The notes: generated by a model not told the origin, from the sequence alone. Counted from the stretch's first letter, positions 24,584-34,877 are shown. The stretch is DNA of 64,000 bases from Hyphomicrobium sp. MC1 (GCF_000253295.1 NC_015717.1:1302001-1366000), one strand, 5' to 3'. Translations and numbers: made by a program.

Positions 24584-25029
24584 GTTTCGATTTGCGGAGC
24601 GATCCAGCGTTCTTCGAACTGCTGACAGGCAGTTATGCGCGGCTCGTCGGCGCGTCGCTGGTGCCGGAGGGCGCAAACGCGCAGTGGCTTTACGAGGACG
24701 CGCCGTTCGTCGTCGTGGCGCATAACACGGATGCCGATCCGCGCTTCGTCTATGCCAACAAGCGGGCGCAGGCGTGTTTCGAATATCCGTGGGACGAGTT
24801 CATCACGTTGCCGTCGCGGCTGTCGGCGGAAGCGCCGAACCGCGAGGAGCGGGCGCGGATTTTGGAAGCTGTTGCGCGCGACGGGTTCGTGCGCGGCTAT
24901 CGCGGCGTGCGGATTTCGAAGTCGGGCCGCCGGTTCTGGATCGACGACGGGATCGTCTGGCAGTTGATCGACGCCGACGGGGCAAATCGCGGGCAGGCGG
25001 CGACGTTTGCATCGTGGACGGACGTTTGA
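24580..25029 (+). CDS. MEKHLA-domain protein
   Basis: A 149-residue single-domain protein of the PAS-like MEKHLA type. It shows APFVVVAHNTDADPRFVYAN, FEYPWDEFITLPSRLSAE and a C-terminal GRRFWIDDGIVWQLIDADG. The MEKHLA domain is a PAS-related fold, which in bacteria occurs as standalone proteins of unknown ligand. It overlaps the peptidase stop by 4 bp (ATGA), pointing to a two-gene operon. Confidence 0.85.
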   Translation: MSFDLRSDPAFFELLTGSYARLVGASLVPEGANAQWLYEDAPFVVVAHNTDADPRFVYANKRAQACFEYPWDEFITLPSRLSAEAPNREERARILEAVARDGFVRGYRGVRISKSGRRFWIDDGIVWQLIDADGANRGQAATFASWTDV

Positions 25030-25093
25030 ATTTTGTTCGCAGCCGCGCTCCTTACCGCGCCATAAGGGGAGCGAGTGTCCAGTCGTCTCGCAT

Positions 25094-25183
25094 CGTCATC
25101 CCGGCGCAGGCCGGTATCCAGTCAGACAGAAACAGTTTCTGTGCCGATGCTTGTCTGGGTGCCGGCCTCCGTCGGCATGACGG
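25094..25183. repeat. Rhizobial-type 90-bp intergenic repeat, copy 2 (inverted)
   Basis: It starts CGTCATCCCGGCGCAGGCCG and ends GCCTCCGTCGGCATGACGG, the reverse orientation of the copies at 22134 and 54135. It lies between the convergent MEKHLA and grxD genes. Confidence 0.75.
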
Positions 25184-25231
25184 AGTGTATGTTTTGTTTT
25201 TGGAGACGTTCGACGAGGATGACGGGACCGC

Positions 25232-25265
25232 CAAAAACAAAAGCGGAGCTGAAACAGCTCCGCTT
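25232..25265 (-). terminator. Intrinsic terminator of grxD
   Basis: The stem GCGGAGCTG/CAGCTCCGC around AAA reads on the minus strand into TTTTGTTTTTGG, a good T-run, 27 bp after the grxD stop. Confidence 0.75.
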
Positions 25266-25291
25266 GGAATTTCACACTTGATTGCGAAAAC

Positions 25292-25642
25292 TCAGCCGTG
25301 GTGGTGGCTGTGGGCGATGCCCTTTTCGCAGATAAGGTCGTGCAGCTCGCCGGCCGAATACATCTCGCGCATGATATCGCAGCCGCCGACGAATTCGCCT
25401 TTGACGTAAAGCTGCGGGATCGTCGGCCAGTTCGAAAACGTCTTGATGCCTTCGCGGATGCCTTGGTCTTCGAGCACGTTCACATCTTTGAACGGCACGC
25501 CGAGGTGCTCAAGGATCTTCACGGCGGTAGCGGAGAAACCGCACTGCGGGAACTGTTTCGTTCCCTTCATGAACAGGACGACGTCGTTGTCGGCGATCGT
25601 CTTGGCAATCACGTCATTGGCGGTGGTGGTGTCAGAGGCCAT
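25292..25642 (-). CDS. grxD: Monothiol glutaredoxin, Grx4 type
   Basis: A 116-residue CGFS glutaredoxin (active site QCGFSATAV at about residue 35, with WPTIPQLYVKGEFVGGCDI downstream). Such proteins carry [2Fe-2S] clusters, usually with a BolA partner, for iron-sulfur delivery and iron sensing. The start is set at MASDTTTAND with AGGAG upstream. A His-rich tail (HSHHHG) is present. bolA ends 110 bp upstream in the same direction, the usual pairing. Confidence 0.95.
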   Translation of the reverse strand: MASDTTTANDVIAKTIADNDVVLFMKGTKQFPQCGFSATAVKILEHLGVPFKDVNVLEDQGIREGIKTFSNWPTIPQLYVKGEFVGGCDIMREMYSAGELHDLICEKGIAHSHHHG

Positions 25643-25751
25643 TCCGGGGCTCCTATCGTGCCGGGGCGGCCGTAGCGGCGCACCCGTGAAAGGTTGAGAT
25701 GTGGGCGAGAGTTGTCCGATAGTCAATCGGGCGCTTTAGCTGGCGCGCCGG

Positions 25752-25988
25752 TCATTCGGCCGGCAGGGCGGTTGTCAGCTGCAGGGCATGCAAAACGCCA
25801 CCCATGCGGCCGCCAAGCGCGTCGTAGACCATCTGATGCTGCTGGACGCGGCTCTTGCCCTTAAAGGCCGCCGAGACGACGTGCGCCGCCCAGTGGTCGT
25901 TGTCGCCCGCTAGATCCTTCAAGTGGATTTCGGCGTCGGGAAAACGGGCTTTGATCATCTTCTCGATATCGGCCGCGGCCATCGGCAT
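25752..25988 (-). CDS. bolA: BolA-family protein
   Basis: A 78-residue BolA/IbaG-like protein with the class-defining helix-turn region (SRVQQHQMVYDALGGRMGGV) and a His at DNDHWAAHVV, consistent with cluster binding in a BolA-Grx4 complex. It lies immediately upstream of grxD. In many Rhizobiales purL is adjacent; here about 4.7 kb of other genes separates them. Confidence 0.93.
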   Translation of the reverse strand: MPMAAADIEKMIKARFPDAEIHLKDLAGDNDHWAAHVVSAAFKGKSRVQQHQMVYDALGGRMGGVLHALQLTTALPAE

Positions 25989-26185
25989 TGGTGGTGAACT
26001 CCCGGTTTGATCGTGATCTGGAAGGTTTTCTGATCTATGGCGCTTCCGATCAGCTCCGGCAAGGGCTTCGATCAGGCAATCTTATGGAATTCTCACGTGA
26101 TTGCGATTGGACGTTATCGGAGATCAGGTCTATCCCATACGCTATGTGGAGTGAGAAACTCCCTCAAAGTCTAATGGAGGACACC

Positions 26186-26275
26186 ATGAAGACCTGGACA
26201 AAGCCTGAAGTTCGCGAGCAGGAAGTCGGCCTCGAAGTGACGTCGTACCTTCCGGCTGAGATCGACCTCATCTAA
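26186..26275 (+). CDS. pqqA: Coenzyme PQQ precursor peptide PqqA
   Basis: A 29-residue peptide, recognised by its C-terminal half EVTSYLPAEID, in which the Glu and Tyr three residues apart (E-V-T-S-Y) are the residues cross-linked to form pyrroloquinoline quinone. Typical PqqA is 22-29 residues. The ATG follows GGAGG by five bases; an ATG four codons earlier overlaps that site and is less likely. PQQ is the cofactor of methanol dehydrogenase, so its presence suits a methylotroph. The usual pqqBCDE genes are absent from the window: the next genes are bolA (divergent) and a convergent DUF2147 gene. It would act as a solitary or additional precursor copy. A strong terminator follows directly. 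Confidence 0.82.
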   Translation: MKTWTKPEVREQEVGLEVTSYLPAEIDLI

Positions 26276-26302
26276 GGCGATCCGAGCGATTTGAATTTGG
26301 AC

Positions 26303-26339
26303 GCGGTGGCAGGAAACCCTGCCGCCGCGTTTTCTTTTG
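26303..26339 (+). terminator. Intrinsic terminator of pqqA
   Basis: The stem GCGGTGGCAGG/CCTGCCGCCGC around four bases is followed by GTTTTCTTTTGT. It lies 28 bp after the pqqA stop, so pqqA is a one-gene transcript. Confidence 0.85.
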
Positions 26340-26366
26340 TTAGCTTTTCAGGGTTTTCAAAGGGGT

Positions 26367-26402
26367 GAGACGCTCGCCACCTGCAGGTGTAGCGAGCGTC
26401 TC
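26367..26402. terminator. Hairpin downstream of the DUF2147 gene
   Basis: Arms GAGACGCTCG/CGAGCGTCTC surround a 16-base loop, 50 bp beyond the stop of the minus-strand gene. No long T-run, so function is uncertain. Confidence 0.4.
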
Positions 26403-26452
26403 TGAAACGCCGAGAACGGGGGGAGGCCTCGGCGCAAGCGGACTTTCTTCGA

Positions 26453-27253
26453 TCAGCGGTCGCAGTCGAGCGTGACCTTCACCCATGGAAGGTCGAGCTT
26501 GCATTTGCCGTCCTTCGTCTTCGTGAAGACCTTGTCCAGCTCCGTGCCGCCGATCTTCATTTTGCCGAGGTCGCTGCCGCTTGTGTCGCTGTCTTTCGCG
26601 GGTGGCGGCTCGTCAGCCTTGGCAGTTTCCTTGGGCGGTGTCTTACCCTGATCGGGTGATGCCGAAGGTTCTTTTGCTTTGGCTGTTGTGTTGGTCGCCG
26701 GTGCAGCGGCGTTGGCGTCAATGCCTGTGCCTGGCGACGGAACCGCGCTCTTGCCTGAAGTATTGGCGTTCGGTGTGATCGTAGGTGGGGCGGATGCGTT
26801 GGTCGCGCCGCCGTTGTCGGCATTGTTCGGCGATGTGTCGGTGCAAAGCTGAAGGTCGGTCGGCGCCGGCGTCCAGATCATCGTCCGCGACAGGAATTTG
26901 AGGCCGGCATAGCCGACAACTTTGAGATTGCCGTTGGAAAGCGGCGTCAGCTCGACATCGTACTTGCGGCCCTTTTCCGGCGAGTAGATCCAGCCGTTGT
27001 CCCAGTGGCCGCTGCCCGCGGGCGTGACGTTGCCTATGATCTGCTTGCCGCAGCCATCGTTATCCGTCGACGATTTCACCCAAACGACGTTGCCGCACAG
27101 CGCGTTGCCGCACGGCTTGATCTCGACGGCGCCGCGGCCGGTGTCGTCCAACCAGACGCCGACCGGATCGGAGCCGGCAAATGCGTTAGCGAACGTGGCC
27201 GGCGCCAGCGACAGGGCGATCGCGGCAGGGGCAATCAACTTTATGATCCGCAT
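26453..27253 (-). CDS. DUF2147 exported protein
   Basis: A 266-residue protein with a signal peptide (about residues 1-26). The DUF2147 domain (residues about 30-135) has DPVGVWLDDTGRGAVEI, then NGWIYSPEKGRKYDVELTP and a Cys pair in ALCGNVVW. A long Pro/Ala/Thr-rich linker (about 145-225) leads to a short C-terminal domain ending in CKLDLPWVKVTLDCDR. DUF2147 proteins are periplasmic beta-rich proteins of unknown role. The linker and tail are extras relative to the usual 120-150 residues. Confidence 0.85.
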   Translation of the reverse strand: MRIIKLIAPAAIALSLAPATFANAFAGSDPVGVWLDDTGRGAVEIKPCGNALCGNVVWVKSSTDNDGCGKQIIGNVTPAGSGHWDNGWIYSPEKGRKYDVELTPLSNGNLKVVGYAGLKFLSRTMIWTPAPTDLQLCTDTSPNNADNGGATNASAPPTITPNANTSGKSAVPSPGTGIDANAAAPATNTTAKAKEPSASPDQGKTPPKETAKADEPPPAKDSDTSGSDLGKMKIGGTELDKVFTKTKDGKCKLDLPWVKVTLDCDR

Positions 27254-27595
27254 GACAAGATCCTTTTCGTAAGATCAGGTTTGCTCTGGATGACCGATGT
27301 TGCTGCCGTTGTGCCCTGGATCGTCGGAACCGGAAGTTCCTCCCGGAACACACTGATCGAAACGGCTATCGGCACGGTCGTGGGCTCCTCGCATTCCTTA
27401 ACGTCCGCCGCGGAAACTTTCGCTGAAACTTTCTCCGCCAGCGCCTGAAACGAACCTCAAAAGCCCGACGTACCGATCATGCAAGAGCGAGAAACAGTCG
27501 CAGCTCGATGCGGCGGTCGAGCGTTTCACCGTACTGCGTTCCGGTCGCGCTCTGGACTGAACAATTTTTAACTTTTGAGATCAGGAGCTTGTACG
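27254..27595. other. Divergent intergenic region
   Basis: This 342-bp region lies between divergent starts. A GGAACC/GGTTCC-like dyad (GGAACCGGAAGTTCC) lies near 27329. No small gene or known promoter motif is convincing. Confidence 0.4.
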
Positions 27596-27889
27596 ATGAA
27601 AACGACGATTTTTGCAGCTTTGCTGTTGGCCCTTTCCGGTTCGGTTGCGCTCGCAGAGGACGGCAATCTCACCACCAAAGCGATGAAAGATCTTCCCGGC
27701 ACGCATGGCGGTTCGACCGCTACGCCGACGGCCAAGCCGAACTCCGGCAGCCTGTCCGAAGCCCAGATGCAGCGTCAGCCGGGCGTCAACAGCGATAAAA
27801 CCGGCAAGACCGCGACGCCGAACGCCAAGCCCGAGGACGGCTCTCTTGCTGGCGCTGAGATGGAGCAGAACGTCGGCGCCCATAAATAA
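27596..27889 (+). CDS. Small exported repeat protein
   Basis: A 97-residue protein with a signal peptide (MKTTIFAALLLALSGSVALA) and an AGGAG site eight bases before the ATG. The mature 77 residues contain two imperfect repeats of about 35 residues: TATPTAKPNSGSLSEAQMQ and TATPNAKPEDGSLAGAEME. No cysteines. Probably a small periplasmic protein; family unknown. Confidence 0.75.
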   Translation: MKTTIFAALLLALSGSVALAEDGNLTTKAMKDLPGTHGGSTATPTAKPNSGSLSEAQMQRQPGVNSDKTGKTATPNAKPEDGSLAGAEMEQNVGAHK

Positions 27890-27913
27890 CATTCGATCTA
27901 TATTCAAATTTCC

Positions 27914-27959
27914 ACGGGAGCGACGACCTCGGCTGTGTGCTGACGGTCGTCGTTCCCGT
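27914..27959 (+). terminator. Long hairpin after the repeat protein gene
   Basis: 15-base arms (ACGGGAGCGACGACC and GGTCGTCGTTCCCGT, one G-T pair) around a 16-base loop begin 25 bp after the stop. There is no T-run, so it may be a stabilising 3' structure rather than a classical terminator. Confidence 0.55.
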
Positions 27960-28341
27960 TTACGAGGGTGTCTGGGAAGTATCTTCACGCGTTCGCGAGC
28001 GTAATCTCAAATTTTAATCACCAATGTTCACCTCCGGTTGCCGTCGGGTGGGCGTGTTTCATGACGATTGCGCGCAATCTCGAATGTTCCAGCCGCGGAG
28101 CGAAATATTTTTTTGGGGAAGGTGGCGATACGTAAACAGGCTCGGCCGCATGTCGCCCGAGGCTGCTAAGCGGAAGCGACAGAAAGCAGAATGCCGATTG
28201 CGACAATCTTAAGCTTCCATCGCGCCATGCAGTCCTTATGGGACGGCTATATCTTTGCGCCGGACCTCCCGTCGAAACTTTATGGGTAGGTGCCTACGTT
28301 TCTGTCGTGTGCCGATAACGCACATAGAAACGGTTAGAACC
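27960..28341. other. Intergenic stretch without a recognisable gene
   Basis: 382 bp of lower GC than the neighbours, with runs such as ATATTTTTTTGGGG. Two antiparallel short frames exist near 28020-28210 but lack credible ribosome sites. Confidence 0.4.
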
Positions 28342-28557
28342 ATGTCCAGCGATTTACTCAAATCCAAACAGCGCATCGGGCAAGCGGTACAGATGGTCCC
28401 GGCCAAGAAGCGCGATAAAAGCGAAGGGCCGCTTATTCTTGCGCTTCTGATCGGCGCTTGTGCGGCGCTCGGAATTATCATCGCCGCCAACAGCGAACCT
28501 GACGAGACTGTTTCCAATGCCGCGCCGACGCAACAGCTCGATGGCATCCGCCACTAG
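28342..28557 (+). CDS. Small single-helix membrane protein, unknown
   Basis: A 71-residue protein: a basic cytoplasmic leader (MSSDLLKSKQRIGQAVQMVP), one transmembrane helix (LILALLIGACAALGIIIAAN) and a short acidic tail. ATG 28342 is chosen because it opens directly into this arrangement; an upstream frame extends 29 codons further. No family was recognised. The next gene begins 17 bp later. Confidence 0.6.
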   Translation: MSSDLLKSKQRIGQAVQMVPAKKRDKSEGPLILALLIGACAALGIIIAANSEPDETVSNAAPTQQLDGIRH

Positions 28558-28574
28558 CAGGGAGGCCTTGTGCC

Positions 28575-28874
28575 ATGCTCGCGATCAGGCATCACGCGCA
28601 TATCCTGGAATATTGCGTGCTTCACAATACGACGCCGGAAGGCCCGGTGATTGGCCGGCTCGATGGGAGCGATTTTTCGGAATTCGTGTTGGATGAGTTC
28701 GGGCGGCGATTTGCCTATTCGGGCGTTGCGCCGCGCCTCAGCAACGGTCAATTCGACGATGCGGCCCTGAAAGACGGCGAATTTATCGTGCCGCCGGGGC
28801 TGATCTACAAGTATCGCGGCTACGCCGACAAGAGACGGCGCCTGCTGGGCTTTGCGACGACGACGTCGGCCTAG
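28575..28874 (+). CDS. Hypothetical protein
   Basis: A 99-residue soluble protein with GGAGG about 10 bases upstream of ATG 28575. It contains RLDGSDFSEFVLDEFGRRFA and DGEFIVPPGLIYKYRGYA. No signal peptide, membrane helix or known motif. It follows the small membrane protein by 17 bp, so the two may be cotranscribed. Confidence 0.65.
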   Translation: MLAIRHHAHILEYCVLHNTTPEGPVIGRLDGSDFSEFVLDEFGRRFAYSGVAPRLSNGQFDDAALKDGEFIVPPGLIYKYRGYADKRRRLLGFATTTSA

Positions 28875-29014
28875 ACCAAGTGAACGTGAGCCAGTCTGTC
28901 TGCTTCAGCGATTGATCGAATCGCAGCATATCTTTCCACCGGGATCAAACGCATGGCGCCTGATGGCTGTGGATGCCGCAGCGCGGGGCGGTGCTTGTTC
29001 GCTTGGGGGCTGAG

Positions 29015-29821
29015 ATGCGGACGGTTGTTTGCCACTTCTTCAACGAGGAATATCTGCTGCCTTGGTGGCTCGCCCATCATCGCCGGATTTTCGATCACGG
29101 CATCATGATCGACTACAATTCGACGGATGCGAGCCGAGACATCATCAAGAAGATGTGCCCGGAGTGGGAGATCTATCCGACGCGGAATGCCTACTTCGAC
29201 AGCGCCTGCATCGACCGCGAAGTGGAAGACTATGAGCGGACCTGCAGCGGCTGGCGGATGGCGCTGAATGTGACCGAGTTCCTTTATGGCAACGTGGCGC
29301 AGCTCGATAAAATCACGGTGCCGGCGCAGCACTTCATCGGCAACTATGTTTTCGTCGAGCCGCAGGGCGGCTATCCGGCGCCGCTCGATCACAGCAGGCC
29401 GCTGCACGAGCAGGTGCGCTTCGGCTATTACGAAACGGATCCGCGTCCGTGCGATAAGCTGAATTTCGGGTTGCGGGCCAGCCGCAGCATCCACAATTAC
29501 CCCATCGCGTATGCGCGCGAGGGCGGCCGGCACTGGTATCAGATGCCGACGCTCGGCGATCTGGCGATCTTCTATTACGGCTATGCGGTGCTCAACGAGA
29601 AGGGCATTTCCCGCAAGATGCAGATCAAGACCAAGATGAGCCCGGAAGAACGGCAGGCTCGCGGCGCTGAGCATCCGAACATGGTCACGCCGGAGCGCTT
29701 CCTGACCAACATCGAACGCTTCCACCGGCCGCGCTGCTCGGACCTTTCCGGCGTCGTTTCGCGGGTGGCCCGGCATCAATATCCGGCGGAGGCCCCGGTG
29801 TTGGCGACCTCCGCCGCATAA
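29015..29821 (+). CDS. Glycosyltransferase-like protein (GT2/GT92-type fold)
   Basis: A 268-residue protein whose start MRTVVCHFFNEEYLLPWWLA is the entry motif of the group that includes glycosyltransferase family 92 and related GT-A domains. A DYNSTDASRD segment at about residue 36 would correspond to the nucleotide-sugar loop, and it is followed by IYPTRNAYFDSACIDREVED. ATG 29015 follows a GGGGG site and omits a 14-codon leader. Substrate and acceptor are unknown. It could add a sugar to an extracellular polysaccharide or lipid. Confidence 0.7.
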   Translation: MRTVVCHFFNEEYLLPWWLAHHRRIFDHGIMIDYNSTDASRDIIKKMCPEWEIYPTRNAYFDSACIDREVEDYERTCSGWRMALNVTEFLYGNVAQLDKITVPAQHFIGNYVFVEPQGGYPAPLDHSRPLHEQVRFGYYETDPRPCDKLNFGLRASRSIHNYPIAYAREGGRHWYQMPTLGDLAIFYYGYAVLNEKGISRKMQIKTKMSPEERQARGAEHPNMVTPERFLTNIERFHRPRCSDLSGVVSRVARHQYPAEAPVLATSAA

Positions 29822-29823
29822 GG

Positions 29824-30282
29824 TTATTTCACGCCGAGCAATTCGACGTCGAAGATCAGCGTGGCGTTCGGAGGGATGACGCCGCCAGCGCCGCGTGCGC
29901 CGTAGCCGAGCTGCGGCGGAATGATGAGCGTGCGCTTGCCGCCGACTTTCATGCCAGCAACGCCTTCGTCCCAGCCCTTGATGACACGGCCGGTTCCGAT
30001 CGGGAATTCGAACGGCTGGCCGCGATCGACAGACGAGTCGAACTTCGAGCCTTTCTTGCCGTCAACATAGAGCCAGCCGGTGTAGTGCATGACGCAGATC
30101 TGCCCGGTCTCGGGCGTCGCGCCGGTGCCGACGACGGTGTCTTCGTATTGGAGGCCGGACGGTGTGGTGGTCATTTTCGATCCTTGCGTTTGTGCGATTG
30201 CCTGGTTGTTGGGAAGGATGGCGCTCACGATAGCGAGCGTGGCGGCGATGGCCATCATGGTGGGGAAGCGGGCGTAGCGCAT
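29824..30282 (-). CDS. FKBP-type peptidyl-prolyl isomerase, exported
   Basis: A 152-residue protein with a signal peptide (MRYARFPTMMAIAATLAIVS..., cleaved near AIAQ) and one FKBP domain. Family motifs are present: HYTGWLYVDGKKGSKFDSS, RGQPFEFPIGTGRVIKGWDE and the C-terminal GYGARGAGGVIPPNATLIFD. It catalyses cis-trans proline isomerisation in the periplasm. The start is at the Met after GAGGAA; the open frame extends far upstream without sense. Only 2 bp separate its stop from that of the convergent glycosyltransferase-like gene. Confidence 0.93.
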   Translation of the reverse strand: MRYARFPTMMAIAATLAIVSAILPNNQAIAQTQGSKMTTTPSGLQYEDTVVGTGATPETGQICVMHYTGWLYVDGKKGSKFDSSVDRGQPFEFPIGTGRVIKGWDEGVAGMKVGGKRTLIIPPQLGYGARGAGGVIPPNATLIFDVELLGVK

Positions 30283-30337
30283 GTTGGTTCCTCTATGGGT
30301 GCGGCGCCCTTTGGCGGGCATTCGTCTTGTTTTTTCG

Positions 30338-30423
30338 TTATCCCGGCAAAGGCCGAAGTCTCGACAAACTTCAAAATTCGTTTGCAGGTCGGTGTCGTGG
30401 CTGGTCGCCTCCCCGGCCATGAC
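30338..30423. repeat. Degenerate rhizobial-type repeat
   Basis: TTATCCCGGCAAAGGCCGAA at the left and CCGGCCATGACGAT at the right resemble the ends of the 90-bp repeats. Heavily diverged. Confidence 0.35.
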
Positions 30424-30471
30424 GATTAAGAGATCGTTTTGCCGCGGAGATCGCGTGTTGCGCACGCCCGA

Positions 30472-30699
30472 TTAGGATTGTGCCGCGGCCTTTTTCTGCA
30501 GCTCGGCGAGGCGACGCTGGTATTCTTCCTCCATGGCGAGGACGTGCTGATAGACGTTGTCGAGTTCTTCTTTGCGCACCCCGTCTTGGGCTTCCTCGAC
30601 CCATGTCGCGAACTCTTCGCGCAGCGTAAAGAGTACGTCGAGGGCGCCCTTGATTTCGCTGAGTTCCTGCTGGGATTGCGGATTATCGCCGGTCGCCAT
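30472..30699 (-). CDS. Small coiled-coil protein beside purL
   Basis: A 75-residue acidic helical protein (LSEIKGALDVLFTLREEFAT, then LDNVYQHVLAMEEEYQRRLA). Starts ATGGCGACCGG with an AGG-rich site. It sits 21 bp downstream of the purL stop in the same direction, likely in the purL transcript. No enzymatic motif. Family unknown. Confidence 0.75.
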   Translation of the reverse strand: MATGDNPQSQQELSEIKGALDVLFTLREEFATWVEEAQDGVRKEELDNVYQHVLAMEEEYQRRLAELQKKAAAQS

Positions 30700-30720
30700 G
30701 GTCCGTACTTTCCTTCCGTG

Positions 30721-32973
<2,253 letters not shown>

Positions 32974-33062
32974 TCAGGATCTCGGGCAAATCTCTTGGGG
33001 CGCGCTTGATTTGCGACCGCTTATATGGGGTCGAGGCCGGTTTGTCGCCCTTTGGTTGGCAC

Positions 33063-33095
33063 CTTGCGACTCCGCTTCGCGGAGCTGGCCGCAAG
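33063..33095 (+). repeat. Two-tier palindromic element, copy 5
   Basis: Outer arms CTTGCG/CGCAAG, inner hairpin CTCCGC-TTC-GCGGAG, then CTGGCC. It lies between the DUF305 gene's stop and the purL start, both minus strand, so it is not after a plus-strand stop. Confidence 0.8.
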
Positions 33096-33239
33096 TCGCG
33101 GGTTTGCGGCTTCTTTCTTCGCTGGCGGGCGGTTGCGAGCCCTTGTGCGCGACCCGGGACTTAGAATGCTTGGCCTCGATATGGCCCTGGGCCCCAGCCC
33201 TTCGCTACGCCCCGGCCGGTATGGCAACCGCCATAGGGT

Positions 33240-33635
33240 TCACTTCGCGTTCTTGGCGAGCCAGGTTTTCATGAACGCGATTTCGGTTTCTTGGGCTTTG
33301 ATGATGTCCTCTGCGAGCTTTCGAAGCTCGGGGTCCTTGCCGTATTGAAGCTCGATCTTGGCCATGTCGACGGCACCCTGGTGGTGCGGGAGCATGCCCT
33401 TCACGAAGTCAACATCGGCGTTGCCGGTATATCCGACCATCATTGCCTGATGCATCTTCTGCATTGCAGCCTCGAAAGCCTTGGACGACGGCGCGGCGTC
33501 GGCGGACGTGCCCATGTCCATCTTCATTTGGCCGCCCATGTTCATGTGGTCCATGGACTTCATGTCCATGTCTTCCGCCAGGGCAGGCGTCACGAGGAAG
33601 AAACCGAGGCATAGCAGTCCGGCAATGGTTTTCAC
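33240..33635 (-). CDS. DUF305 (CopM-type) copper-binding periplasmic protein
   Basis: A 131-residue protein with a signal peptide (MKTIAGLLCLGFFLVTPALA). A Met/His/Asp-rich segment follows (MDMKSMDHMNMGGQMKMDM), the kind of copper-binding sequence seen in CopM-like proteins. The DUF305 core has FVKGMLPHHQGAVDMAKIEL at about residues 80-100 with paired histidines. A periplasmic copper or silver chaperone role is likely. Methylotrophs with pseudoazurin need periplasmic copper handling, but no direct link is shown. It stands alone. Confidence 0.85.
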   Translation of the reverse strand: MKTIAGLLCLGFFLVTPALAEDMDMKSMDHMNMGGQMKMDMGTSADAAPSSKAFEAAMQKMHQAMMVGYTGNADVDFVKGMLPHHQGAVDMAKIELQYGKDPELRKLAEDIIKAQETEIAFMKTWLAKNAK

Positions 33636-33988
33636 GGGGTAAGTGTCCTCCTCGTTTGGATTGAAGTCGGGCCGAATATGGGCGAGCCCGGCGATAAAAT
33701 AACTGTCGTAGTCGGACGCACTTTATAGCGGCGCATCGCGGTGTTGTCGCGGCCGCCGGCTTCGAGAAATGCTCCGTGCGGATCGCTTCAAAATTTCTGA
33801 ATGCGATATGAACCGGCTGCACCCTATGCCGCGGCGGCTCAGCGCTGCTGACGGCGCATTTCAGTATTGCGGCGAGATGCCATTTTATTTGGCAGATTCT
33901 GCATCCTATATGCTCGTCAAATCGGCAGTGCAGGGAGCGACTGGATCTCCCTCAGCTGCGCATATGATGGGTTAGAAGGTCTACACAC

Positions 33989-34225
33989 ATGTCGTCGGGG
34001 AAGTTCGAGAGGCGCGCATCGTTGCTCGCGGGTGTTTCGTTCGCAGATGTTTGGCGAGCGGCCAGGTATCACCAACTCGGCGGCCATGGAGAGCATCCGT
34101 CGTCGCTCGAAATCGCGCACGCATCGCGCTTTGCGGCGCCGGGGCAGCCTTTTGCCTCTGAGGCAAGTGTTGCCGGTGAGCTCGGACGGGCAGCCGACAT
34201 CCGGCGTTATCGTCAGGCCGCTTGA
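33989..34225 (+). CDS. Possible small protein, unknown
   Basis: A 78-codon frame with GAAGG about ten bases before ATG 33989. Composition is protein-like and third positions are GC-rich (about 64 %). It contains ASLLAGVSFADVWRAARYHQ. No family. Could be a random frame. Confidence 0.3.
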   Translation: MSSGKFERRASLLAGVSFADVWRAARYHQLGGHGEHPSSLEIAHASRFAAPGQPFASEASVAGELGRAADIRRYRQAA

Positions 34226-34660
34226 GCGATTTCGTCACGTGGAATCGTCCGGCGTTTTTGCCGGCTCGGGGCATTTTGGGGCTGACGGACTATTTTGCGT
34301 CGCAAATCAGCCTTCGGCCAAGGTCCGTTGCCCAGTTATGGGGCAGGTTGGCACTTTCCGTCCTACCCGTTCGTACTGTGACCGTTTCGCGCTGCAAAAG
34401 GCGCAACACGGACTTGCGGGTATGGGGTATTTTGCTAATCAGCTCAGATGGTTATGTAGTTTCGTGAAACGTGGCGCTACGTCTATCAGCCGTAGTGCGG
34501 ACTTGAACATCGATCAATGCCGACGGCCCGCGAACTCGCAGTTGAGGATTGTCGGAAGGAATTGAGGGTTCGTTCGCAGAGTAGCGCCTTCGCGGTTGCG
34601 AAATCCGGCAGCGGGTTTGTCTCGGCGCTTCCAAGTCCACGCTTGCAAGCCTTCGAGCAA

Positions 34661-34694
34661 GGGAGGGAGTTACAACTCTCTCCCTTTTTTTATT
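34661..34694 (+). terminator. Strong intrinsic terminator in the gene-poor region
   Basis: 11-base arms GGGAGGGAGTT/AACTCTCTCCC (one mismatch) around AC are followed by TTTTTTTATTT. Its presence implies a transcript ending here although no convincing gene precedes it. Confidence 0.8.
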
Positions 34695-34836
34695 TACGCT
34701 TTAGTTGCTGTAATCATTGAGTTTTCGCGACGGCCCCCGCGACAGAGGCGCGCTGCTGGGCGTGCATGATAGAGCTGCTCGGCGCCCCCTGGCGCAACGC
34801 ACACGGATCACCTATCTACACTGTAGAAGAAAGCGG

Positions 34837-34877
34837 CCCGGGGGCTAATCCCGGGAGTTAGGCGGGGTTCTCCTGCC
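34837..34877 (+). other. Two consecutive RNA hairpins in the leader of the mini-gene
   Basis: CCCGGG-GGCTAAT-CCCGGG is followed by GGCGGG-GTTCT-CCTGCC. They lie 25-65 bp before the ATG at 34902. They could fold in the 5' leader, as an attenuator or a riboswitch-like element; no known class was recognised. Confidence 0.45.

Noticed and set aside
27327..27360. EcfG promoter before the repeat protein gene
   Set aside because: GGAAC occurs, but no CGTT follows at 16-17 bp.
34222..34467. An 81-codon plus-strand frame with a TTG start overlapping the 33989 frame
   Set aside because: No ribosome site and no protein-like features.
33867..34565. A 232-codon plus-strand frame
   Set aside because: It has no ribosome site, an unlikely Arg/Ser/Cys-rich composition and no recognisable segments; other frames in the same stretch are equally open.
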